Of a stretch of DNA of 29,595 bases, positions 23,128-29,595 are shown piece after piece. Source of the DNA: Mollicutes bacterium (GTDB taxonomy: Bacteria; Bacillota_I; Bacilli_A; Izemoplasmatales; Izemoplasmataceae); the NCBI GenBank assembly GCA_003559585.1, contig PWKX01000038.1:1-29595 (forward strand), written 5' to 3'. Numbering within the stretch: the stretch's first letter is position 1; each line of letters begins with the position of its first letter. Both the position numbers and the translations under genes were made by a program. Under the pieces are notes generated by a model. That model saw nothing but the letters and a program-made list of their open reading frames with translations. It did not search any database and was not told the origin of the DNA.

Positions 23128-23262
23128 ATGAAAAGAACATATCAACCCAGTAAACGTAAAAAAGCTAAGAAGCACGGATTCCGTCAAAGAATGTCTTCAG
23201 CCGCTGGCCGTCGTGTTTTATCTAGAAGACGTCTTAAAGGTAGAAAACGTCTCGCATCGTAA
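23128..23262 (+). CDS. rpmH: 50S ribosomal protein L34
   Basis: A 44-residue basic ribosomal protein of the large subunit. It reads MKRTYQPSKRKKAKKHGF and continues RQRMSSAAGRRVLSRRR, the universal L34 pattern. It is too short for a long-ORF search. Two ATGs are in tandem (23125 and 23128). The second gives the family N-terminus and has AGGAGG eight bases upstream. It is first in the rpmH-rnpA-yidC-jag-pth cluster, the standard partner of dnaA across the origin. Confidence 0.98.
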   Translation: MKRTYQPSKRKKAKKHGFRQRMSSAAGRRVLSRRRLKGRKRLAS

Positions 23263-23297
23263 ATACAAATAGGATAAAAACCAATCTTAAACCCGTC

Positions 23298-23330
23298 AAA
23301 CACTTGAAAAGATTTTTTCAAGTGTTTTTT
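23298..23330 (+). terminator. Terminator or attenuator between rpmH and rnpA
   Basis: A 13-bp perfect stem: 23298-23310 with 23315-23327, core CACTTG/CAAGTG, four-base loop. It ends in a TTTTTT tract. It sits directly before the rnpA ribosome-binding site with no new promoter visible, so it probably reduces rather than blocks read-through. Confidence 0.8.
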
Positions 23331-23349
23331 ATGTTAAGGAGCATTAGCG

Positions 23350-23676
23350 ATGAAAAAACGTTATCGTATCAAAAATAATGAAACCATCAAATCTATCCTA
23401 AATCATCGTAAATCTTATCATGACGGTACGTTTAGTGTCTTTATCAAGCCAAACGAACACGCTCATTTTCGTTATGGACTTAGCGTTCCTAAAGCTTTTG
23501 GTTCTGCCGTAGAAAGAAACAGAATGAAACGACAATTAAGAATGATCATTGCGGCGATGCCCATCGATAAGGCTTATGATATTTTTATTATCGTCAAGCC
23601 AAAAGCTAAAGCGTTAACGTTTCACGAAATGTCTACTAAACTGCAAAAGCTTATAAAAAAACATAAATTATTCTAG
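23350..23676 (+). CDS. rnpA: Ribonuclease P protein component
   Basis: The protein cofactor of RNase P, which removes 5' leaders from tRNA precursors with the catalytic RNA. The 108-residue basic protein has the RNR motif in AVERNRMKRQLR (about residues 57-68) and the usual start KKRYRIKNNETIKSIL. AAGGAG lies eight bases before the ATG. It is downstream of rpmH across an attenuator-like hairpin and 11 bases upstream of yidC. Confidence 0.96.
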   Translation: MKKRYRIKNNETIKSILNHRKSYHDGTFSVFIKPNEHAHFRYGLSVPKAFGSAVERNRMKRQLRMIIAAMPIDKAYDIFIIVKPKAKALTFHEMSTKLQKLIKKHKLF

Positions 23677-23687
23677 AGGTGAAATCA

Positions 23688-24602
23688 ATGTTTAATCAGT
23701 ATCGTAAGTATCTATTAGTTGCCGTTGTCTTAGTATCTGTATTTGTCTTATCAGGCTGTAATGTCGACCATTACGATTATCCAGTTCATGTTGAAGGCTA
23801 TGGTTTTAATTGGGTTCAAGCCATTGTTGGATGGCTTGGTGATTTCTTAATCTTCTTAACTAGAATCACTGGCGGACAATACATTGTCGGACTTTTCTTA
23901 TTAACTTTAATTGTCCGGATTGTGGGATGGCCAATCTATTCAAAATCAACCGCGATGAGTGCTAATATGCAATTAGCACAACCAGACTTAAACAGTCTTA
24001 AAGAGAAGTATCAAAATAAAAAAGACGAAGCATCTCAACGCATGTACCAACAAGAAATGATGCAAATTTATAAAAAGTATAACATCAACCCATTAGGGTG
24101 TTTGTTGCCATTTTTACAAATGCCGATCTTCATTGCCATGTATCAAGTCGTAAGAAGGTTACCTCTTGCTGCGCATCCAGACAGGTATGTAGACACTGAA
24201 AAAGGTATACCAGATTTAAGCCATACAGTCGAAGGCATTAACTTTGAATTCCTATTTATGGACTTTGCAGCGGATACCCCAAGTACATCGAATTTTGATA
24301 TATCACAACATTGGATTAATATTTTATTAGCATTGATTGTTGGTTTAACGATGTATTTTTACCAACAATATGCCATGAAACGACCAAATTACTTAAAAAA
24401 TAAAAACTATCCAAAAACACCCCAACAAATTCAATCAGAAAAAACAATGAAGTTTATGACGTATTTCATGGTTGTGATGCTGACATCGATTGCCTTTACC
24501 AACCTTGGGATTGCATTTTATTGGATCATCGGTAACTTATTCCAGTTTGTTCAAACCTATGTAAACCGCAAAAAAATGCAAAAGAAACTAGAAGAAGCTT
24601 AA
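23688..24602 (+). CDS. yidC: Membrane protein insertase YidC (Oxa1/SpoIIIJ family)
   Basis: Inserts and folds membrane proteins alone or with SecYEG. The start is the ATG at 23688 (304 residues); GAGGTG is seven bases upstream, and the longer frame from 23679 begins with the GTG of that site. The N-terminus is a lipoprotein signal peptide with lipobox LSGC (Cys24). The Oxa1 core follows: a first helix near WVQAIVGWLGDFLIFL, then LIVRIVGWPIYSKS with the conserved in-membrane Arg, a cytoplasmic Lys/Gln-rich hairpin, NPLGCLLPFLQMPIFIAMYQ, and two C-terminal helices. The basic end is KKMQKKLEEA. Bacillota often carry two paralogues; only this one is visible. Confidence 0.96.
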   Translation: MFNQYRKYLLVAVVLVSVFVLSGCNVDHYDYPVHVEGYGFNWVQAIVGWLGDFLIFLTRITGGQYIVGLFLLTLIVRIVGWPIYSKSTAMSANMQLAQPDLNSLKEKYQNKKDEASQRMYQQEMMQIYKKYNINPLGCLLPFLQMPIFIAMYQVVRRLPLAAHPDRYVDTEKGIPDLSHTVEGINFEFLFMDFAADTPSTSNFDISQHWINILLALIVGLTMYFYQQYAMKRPNYLKNKNYPKTPQQIQSEKTMKFMTYFMVVMLTSIAFTNLGIAFYWIIGNLFQFVQTYVNRKKMQKKLEEA

Positions 24603-24617
24603 TCAGGAGGTTTAATC

Positions 24618-25235
24618 ATGAAATCAATCACACTTGAGACAAAGACATTAGAAGAAGCTTACACTCAAGCAGAAGATACATTCCGTGTAAACCGTGAATA
24701 CATCACATTTGAAACCAAAGAGATTAAAGGGATGTTTGGTCTTAAGAAGCGTTATGAAGTTAAAGCCTTTATCGATGTTGATTTATTACAACTGGGGTAT
24801 GAAACGCTTCAAAAACTCTTTGATAATATGGGCATTTCCCAAGTAAACATCGAACAATCATCTAAAGAGAAAAATACGTTTGATTATGTCATTGAAACTG
24901 ATCAAAATCCGGTTTTAATTGGGAAAAACGGAAAAACATTGGAAAGCATTCAATTTTATCTACGCAATTTATTGAACATTTTCACCGATGAACGTGTGAT
25001 TGTGTTTGTTGATATTGGTGGGTATAAAGCACATCGTAAAAAACAACTCGAAATTTTAGCAACTAAAACCGCTAAAGAAGTTGCTAAAACTAAAATTGAA
25101 GTTAAACTTGATCCAATGAACGCCTATGAGCGTCGTATTATCCATACCAAACTGGCAGATTGGCGTGATGTGGATACCATCAGCGCAGGCGAGAAACAAA
25201 ACAGACACATCATCATCAAACCAAAAAGAAGATGA
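24618..25235 (+). CDS. jag: RNA-binding protein Jag (KhpB)
   Basis: A Jag-N/KH/R3H protein that binds RNA and partners YidC or KhpA in Bacillota. The Jag-N domain is at the start (TLEEAYTQAEDTF through GLKKRYEVKAF). The KH domain has the GxxG loop LIGKNGKTLESIQ (about residues 97-109). The R3H domain holds NAYERRIIHTKLAD (about 168-181). AGGAGG lies eight bases before the ATG at 24618. The last base pairs ATGA overlap the start of pth by four bases, so pth translation is probably coupled. Confidence 0.95.
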   Translation: MKSITLETKTLEEAYTQAEDTFRVNREYITFETKEIKGMFGLKKRYEVKAFIDVDLLQLGYETLQKLFDNMGISQVNIEQSSKEKNTFDYVIETDQNPVLIGKNGKTLESIQFYLRNLLNIFTDERVIVFVDIGGYKAHRKKQLEILATKTAKEVAKTKIEVKLDPMNAYERRIIHTKLADWRDVDTISAGEKQNRHIIIKPKRR

Positions 25236-25780
25236 AACTAATCGTTGGACTGGGAAATCCTGGTCGTAAATACGCCAAAACACGCCATAATATCGGTTTT
25301 TTGTGCTTAGAAGCATACGCACATGAGCAAAACGTAACCTTTAAAAGTAAACGCAAGTTTTCCGGTGAGATTGCCGAGGTGAAGGGTGGTCTATTATTAA
25401 AACCTACCACCTACATGAACCTTTCAGGCAACAGCATTCAAAAAGTTGTTAACTTCTATAACATAAAACCTGAAGATATCATGATCATTTATGATGATTT
25501 AGATTTACCCACTGGTAAATTGCGCCTTCGCTACAAAGGTGGGGCTGGTGGTCATAAGGGGATGTTATCGACATTTTCAGTCTTACCAACGACTGAGATT
25601 AAACGCATCCGTTTTGGCATTGGTCGCCATGATAGTCTCGAAGTTAAAGACTATGTGCTTTCTATGTTTTATAAAGAAGAAGGCGACGATGTGATTAAAG
25701 GCATCAACACCGTGAAACGCATCATCGATGATTTTTTATCTGACACCGATTTTTTAACCATCATGAACACATATAACTAA
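25232..25780 (+). CDS. pth: Peptidyl-tRNA hydrolase
   Basis: Releases peptides from peptidyl-tRNA dropped by ribosomes. The catalytic His is in TRHNIGFL (about residue 20). Other family blocks are VGLGNPGRKYAKTRH, LLKPTTYMNLSGNSIQ and IIYDDLDLPTGKLRLR with GGAGGHKGM. The 182 residues match the family. Start and stop overlap with jag as ATGA, and there is only a weak ribosome-binding site, so it depends on coupling. A composite hairpin terminator follows. In Bacillus pth sits next to spoVG-prs-ctc and mfd. Here pth and mfd stay together but lie across the origin from prs. Confidence 0.97.
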   Translation: MKLIVGLGNPGRKYAKTRHNIGFLCLEAYAHEQNVTFKSKRKFSGEIAEVKGGLLLKPTTYMNLSGNSIQKVVNFYNIKPEDIMIIYDDLDLPTGKLRLRYKGGAGGHKGMLSTFSVLPTTEIKRIRFGIGRHDSLEVKDYVLSMFYKEEGDDVIKGINTVKRIIDDFLSDTDFLTIMNTYN

Positions 25781-25783
25781 GCT

Positions 25784-25840
25784 AAACCTCAGGATCATAA
25801 CCTGTTTTCAAGTATTGAAAACCATGATGCTGAGGTTTTT
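25784..25840 (+). terminator. Composite hairpin terminator of pth
   Basis: Outer stem AAACCTCAG (25784-25792) with CTGAGGTTT (25830-25838), inner arm ATCAT (25794-25798) with ATGAT (25824-25828), and an apical hairpin GTTTTCA (25804-25810)/TGAAAAC (25816-25822). A five-T run ends it. Confidence 0.85.
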
Positions 25841-25842
25841 AC

Positions 25843-25870
25843 TTGAAATATGGTAAGAAATTGCTAAAAT
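25843..25870 (+). promoter_or_regulatory. SigA-type promoter of mfd
   Basis: TTGAAA (25843-25848), a 16-base spacer ending in TGC, and TAAAAT (25865-25870). It starts three bases after the pth terminator T-run. Confidence 0.7.
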
Positions 25871-25907
25871 AAATAAGCATGTCTGCGTCATACTTTGGAG
25901 GTTATGT

Positions 25908-28900
25908 ATGGTCCCCTTTCACTCACTTTTATCTAAAAAACAAACCATAGAACGCATCAACCAAGCTTTGAAGCATGAAAGAACGTTTGAAATATCTGAT
26001 ACGTTTCTTTCTCTTAATGCTTGGCTTTTACTCTACATCAAACAGCAAACCAACCGACCACTACTAATCGTTAATCATAATCTTTATCACGCACAAAAAA
26101 CGATGGATATGGTCTCAGCGTTATACCCTAAAACCGTATTATATCCACAAGATGAGTTTATCACCACCGATATGTTGGCCTTAAGTGAAACCTTAAAGCT
26201 ACAACGATTAAATACGATTCAATCGTTAATCGACAACCCCAATCAAATGGTTGTAACCAACCCAAGTGGTTTGCTTAAACATATGTGGCCTAAACACAAA
26301 TTTAAATCGGCCTATCAAACCTTTAAACTCAATCAAGCGATCGACATTGATCGCTTTAAAGCCATGCTTGTCTCACTAGGTTATGAGGCCTCACCAGAAG
26401 TAGAAAAAGTAGGGGATTTCGCCACAAGAGGCTCTTTAATTGATGTGTTTTTAAGCGATGAAGACCATCCAATTAGAATTGATTTCTTTGATACAGACAT
26501 AGATAGTATTCGGCGCTTTGATATAAAAACACAGCGGTCCTTTGAAAAAATCGATGCCTTCACCGTTTTTCCTAGAAACGAGTTTTTCGCCGATGATCAA
26601 ACCATCGATACGATTGAAACCAATGTTCATCACCACCAAGCGTTTCAAACCTTGCCATTAGATGCAAAAACCCGCGTTGAAGAAGAACTTACCATGTTAA
26701 GGCAAACCTCCCAACAAGACCAACTATCACGCTATATGAGCTTTGCGGATACTAAAACCGCAACGATTAAAGATTATTTAGATGACCCTATCATCATTTT
26801 CATTGAATCCGATAAAGTCCAACATTCAGCGCATCATTTAGTTAAAGATTTAGATGCTTGGATGGCAGATAATCATGATTACGCCAAGATGGGCTTTCAG
26901 TTTATGCAAGATATTGATCAACTATATTATACGAAACGCATTGATCTAAACACATTTAAAGCTAAGCACACAAAACATTTCACCATGCCTTTAAGAGCCA
27001 AAGAAACGATGCATTATGAAAACAACATGCATATGTTGTTGAAAGACTTAAAAAAATATGATGGGTATGTCACCGTGTTAATCACCCTCACCGACCAAAA
27101 AAGAATCGAGTCTTTGATAGAATTAGCTGAAAACCATGTTGATATCAAAAGATTGGGTGAGCATGATGAACCGTTTGCCAAAAAAATCAACATTAAGCAA
27201 GGAGAAACCCCGCTTGCTTTCGAATGGTTTGATGTTGAGTTTGTCTTAATGAACGAGGATACCATCTATAAAGAAACCAGTACGAAGAAAAAGAAAAAAC
27301 GTCCAGTGTTTAAAGGCGCTGAAACGGTTAAACAAGCTGAATCGTTAAAAAAAGGTGATTACATTGTTCACTACGATTATGGGATTGGACGCTTTTTAGG
27401 CATTGAAACCAAAGAGGTATCAAAACAGGTGAATGACTATATTGTCATCGCTTATAAAGGGGATGATAAACTATACATTCCTGTGGAAAACGTTCATTTA
27501 ATCCAGCGGTACCAAGCCCATGAAGGCATCAAACCAAAATTAAATAAGATTGGTAGCCCTGAATGGGGTAAAACCAAAACCAAAGTAAGAAAAAAAGCCA
27601 AGGATATTGCTAAAAATCTAATTAAACTCTACGCCGCACGGGAACAAGCCGAAGGCTTTGCTTATTCGAAGGACCAAGATTTGATGCTTGATTTTGAAAC
27701 GGATTTTCCTTATGAAGAAACAACCGATCAAATAGAAGCGATAGATGCGGTAAAAAAAGACATGGAAAAACCGATTCCGATGGACCGGCTTATTTGTGGT
27801 GATGTCGGCTATGGTAAAACAGAAGTAGCATTAAGAGCGGCTTTTAAAGCTACCCTTGATAATAAACAAGTTGTTTATCTTGCCCCAACGACCATTTTAT
27901 CTAGACAACATTACTACACCTTTAAAGAACGCATGGCCAAGCATGGGATTAAAATAGCTTTATTAAACCGGTTTGTGACACCCAAACAACAAAAACATTT
28001 TATTGAAGGCATTAAAACAGGTGATATAGACATCGTCATTGGAACCCACCGTTTGTTATCAAAAGACATTGTATATAAAGATTTAGGGTTGTTAATTGTT
28101 GATGAAGAACAACGCTTTGGGGTAAAACATAAAGAAACGATTAAGACGATGAAATTACACGTTGATGTGTTATCTTTAAGCGCGACTCCAATTCCAAGAA
28201 CGCTGCAAATGGCGATTACCGGGGTTAAAGAGTTGTCTTTAATTGAAACGCCGCCTAAAAATAGGTTTCCGGTGCAAACGTATGTTTTAAGACGTAATGA
28301 CAACGTCATTCAAGATGCGATTGAACGCGAGTTAGGTAGAAACGGTCAAATTTTTTACTTGTATAACCGTGTTGAGGGCATCGAGCGGATGACACGTAAG
28401 TTAAATGCATTGGTTCCCGATGCCCGGATTGCTTATGCACACGGGCAAATGAGTCGGATTGAATTAGAAAATGTGATGCGTGATTTTCTTGATCATCAGT
28501 ATGATGTGTTAGTCTCCACCACCATCATTGAAACCGGTATTGATATACCTAATGCGAATACATTGATTATCCACGATTCTGATTATTTAGGGCTTTCCCA
28601 GTTATATCAGATTAGAGGACGCGTTGGCAGAAGTGATCGCATCGCTTACAGTTATTTAATGTATGAGAACAATAAACAGCTTAACGAAGAAGCGACAAAA
28701 CGCTTGCAAGCCATTAAAGAATTTACAGAACTAGGCAGTGGTTACAAAATTGCATCTAGGGACCTTGCCATTCGTGGGGCTGGTGATTTATTAGGCACAG
28801 AGCAATCTGGTTACATTGATAGTGTTGGGATAGACTTATTCTTAGAAATATTAAAAGAAGAAATTGATAAAGGTAAAGAGAAATCAAGTGTTAAACGAGA

Positions 28901-29357
28901 TGAAACCAAACAAAAACAAACCATCAAGCTACCAGCATCTAGATCAATTCCTAAAGACTATATACAAGATGAAGATACCATCATTGAATTACACAAAAAA
29001 ATAGCCAACTTAGAAAACACGTGGGACTTACAAGCCTTACTTGATGAATGTGAAGACCGTTATGGGAAAGTGCCTAAAGATATGGTGTTATACATGCTAG
29101 AAAAACTGTATGAACACTTGGCAATTAAAGTTGGCGTTGAACGCGCTAGAAAAACCAAAACACAAACGATTTTTGTGTTGAATGAAGAGGCTTCAAAGAA
29201 CATTCACGGTGAGTTATTGTTTGAAAAAGCTAACGAGTTAAGCCCGCATATTCATCTAGCTTACAAAAAAAACAAACTTCATATCACCATTGATCACCTT
29301 AAAGTATCCAAGGATATGCTTTATTACATTACCCCTTTATTAGAAGTATTGAACTAA
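25908..29357 (+). CDS. mfd: Transcription-repair coupling factor
   Basis: A DNA translocase that removes RNA polymerase stalled at lesions and recruits UvrA. The 1149-residue protein has an N-terminal UvrB-like region, an RNA-polymerase-interacting domain near residue 480 (KKGDYIVHYDYGIGRF), then the helicase domain with Walker A GDVGYGKT (631-638), DEEQ at 732-735, and SLSATPIPRT. A TRG/helicase motif region follows with SQLYQIRGRVGRS and GAGDLLGTEQSG. The C-terminal TRCF domain is present. GGAGG lies a few bases before the ATG at 25908. It has its own promoter. Acidic and lysine-rich segments (around 455-470) form a linker between the domains. Confidence 0.97.
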   Translation: MVPFHSLLSKKQTIERINQALKHERTFEISDTFLSLNAWLLLYIKQQTNRPLLIVNHNLYHAQKTMDMVSALYPKTVLYPQDEFITTDMLALSETLKLQRLNTIQSLIDNPNQMVVTNPSGLLKHMWPKHKFKSAYQTFKLNQAIDIDRFKAMLVSLGYEASPEVEKVGDFATRGSLIDVFLSDEDHPIRIDFFDTDIDSIRRFDIKTQRSFEKIDAFTVFPRNEFFADDQTIDTIETNVHHHQAFQTLPLDAKTRVEEELTMLRQTSQQDQLSRYMSFADTKTATIKDYLDDPIIIFIESDKVQHSAHHLVKDLDAWMADNHDYAKMGFQFMQDIDQLYYTKRIDLNTFKAKHTKHFTMPLRAKETMHYENNMHMLLKDLKKYDGYVTVLITLTDQKRIESLIELAENHVDIKRLGEHDEPFAKKINIKQGETPLAFEWFDVEFVLMNEDTIYKETSTKKKKKRPVFKGAETVKQAESLKKGDYIVHYDYGIGRFLGIETKEVSKQVNDYIVIAYKGDDKLYIPVENVHLIQRYQAHEGIKPKLNKIGSPEWGKTKTKVRKKAKDIAKNLIKLYAAREQAEGFAYSKDQDLMLDFETDFPYEETTDQIEAIDAVKKDMEKPIPMDRLICGDVGYGKTEVALRAAFKATLDNKQVVYLAPTTILSRQHYYTFKERMAKHGIKIALLNRFVTPKQQKHFIEGIKTGDIDIVIGTHRLLSKDIVYKDLGLLIVDEEQRFGVKHKETIKTMKLHVDVLSLSATPIPRTLQMAITGVKELSLIETPPKNRFPVQTYVLRRNDNVIQDAIERELGRNGQIFYLYNRVEGIERMTRKLNALVPDARIAYAHGQMSRIELENVMRDFLDHQYDVLVSTTIIETGIDIPNANTLIIHDSDYLGLSQLYQIRGRVGRSDRIAYSYLMYENNKQLNEEATKRLQAIKEFTELGSGYKIASRDLAIRGAGDLLGTEQSGYIDSVGIDLFLEILKEEIDKGKEKSSVKRDETKQKQTIKLPASRSIPKDYIQDEDTIIELHKKIANLENTWDLQALLDECEDRYGKVPKDMVLYMLEKLYEHLAIKVGVERARKTKTQTIFVLNEEASKNIHGELLFEKANELSPHIHLAYKKNKLHITIDHLKVSKDMLYYITPLLEVLN

Positions 29358-29361
29358 AAAT

Positions 29362-29410
29362 AAAAACTGTATCTCTGCTTGAGTGTAAGCGTTGAGATAC
29401 AGTTTTTTAA
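29362..29410. terminator. Bidirectional terminator after mfd
   Basis: AAAACTGTATCTC (29363-29375) pairs with GAGATACAGTTTT (29394-29406) around an 18-base loop. A and T runs flank both sides, so it serves mfd and the convergent minus-strand gene. Confidence 0.85.
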
Positions 29411-29433
29411 TTGTGTTTTAAGTGTAAGATTGT

Positions 29434-29595
29434 TTAAATCGCGCCTGCGCCGCTGACAAGCAAACTAGATATGATGGTTAATCGTACAAAATAAAAATAA
29501 ACCAAAGCCCCAATGTAAAAGTGATGTATTGCATATAAGTCTTTAGGAATCATCTTATCAAATATCATGCGTTTAGCATAACGAACAAAGAACAC
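29434..29595 (-). CDS. C-terminal fragment of an unidentified membrane protein (open at the window edge)
   Basis: A minus-strand frame is open from the window end for 53 codons and stops with TAA at 29434-29436. The visible part has a basic stretch (RYAKRMIFDKMIPKD) and then a hydrophobic segment of about 28 residues (FYIGALVYFYFVRL, then TIISSLLVSGAG), which looks like one membrane helix close to the C-terminus. A bidirectional terminator immediately downstream supports a real gene here. I do not recognise the family. The fragment is too short to assign, and it was not among the long open frames. Confidence 0.5.
   Translation of the reverse strand: MFFVRYAKRMIFDKMIPKDLYAIHHFYIGALVYFYFVRLTIISSLLVSGAGAI

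Noticed and set aside
27914..28309. A 131-codon frame on the - strand within mfd
   Set aside because: It overlaps the conserved helicase motifs of mfd in antisense and has no start signals.
1..29595. Mobile elements, defence systems, tRNA or rRNA genes
   Set aside because: No transposase, integrase, terminal repeats or structured tRNA/rRNA were seen. Apart from the short edge fragment, all genes fit conserved families. I did not find an undescribed system here.

Overview
The window is a chromosomal replication-origin region from a low-GC, Bacillota-derived bacterium, most likely a Mollicute of the Acholeplasma lineage. That placement is an inference from gene content, and no taxonomic search was possible. 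Proteins read through with the standard code: Trp is TGG, and TGA is a stop at the ends of jag, recF, rnmV and the lipid kinase gene. This argues against the UGA=Trp mycoplasmas. There is no parAB, mnmE/mnmG/rsmG or sporulation block beside the origin. Gene order still echoes Bacillus subtilis: dnaA-dnaN-yaaA-recF-gyrB-gyrA-serS, then rnmV-rsmA-ispE-spoVG-prs, as if the intervening genes had been lost.

Layout: (1) 1-3390, + strand: the 3' part of a B12-dependent ribonucleotide reductase gene (nrdJ) and hflX. (2) 3397-10018, mostly - strand: an aldo/keto reductase, prs, spoVG, ispE, rsmA, rnmV, a lipid kinase and pta. (3) 10081-11233, + strand: a short ppaX-HIT unit, divergent from pta. (4) 11240-22763, - strand: pepA and serS behind a serine T-box leader, then gyrA, gyrB, recF, yaaA, dnaN and dnaA. 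(5) 22764-23127: the dnaA/rpmH intergenic region, with clustered DnaA boxes (oriC). (6) 23128-29357, + strand: rpmH, rnpA, yidC, jag, pth and mfd. (7) 29434-29595, - strand: the C-terminal end of an unidentified membrane protein.

How it works together: most genes run away from oriC on both arms, so they are co-directional with replication. The region holds initiation and replication (dnaA, dnaN, recF, gyrBA), RNA maturation and modification (rnpA, rnmV, rsmA), translation support (serS, pth, hflX, rpmH), membrane insertion (yidC, jag), transcription-coupled repair (mfd) and nucleotide, isoprenoid and acetyl-phosphate metabolism (nrdJ, prs, ispE, pta, ppaX). Promoters with SigA-like -35/-10 boxes, Shine-Dalgarno motifs of the GGAGG/GAGGTG type and Rho-independent terminators are easy to see. 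Several starts were moved downstream from the longest open frame because the Shine-Dalgarno motif lies inside that frame.

I saw no mobile element, CRISPR array, rRNA, tRNA, phage or defence genes, and nothing that looks like a novel multi-gene system. The most interesting points are regulatory: a serine T-box with a UCU specifier that appears to control a serS-pepA operon, the DnaA-box cluster, two unexplained perfect inverted repeats (before hflX and before ispE), and the position of pth-mfd on the other side of the origin compared with Bacillus.
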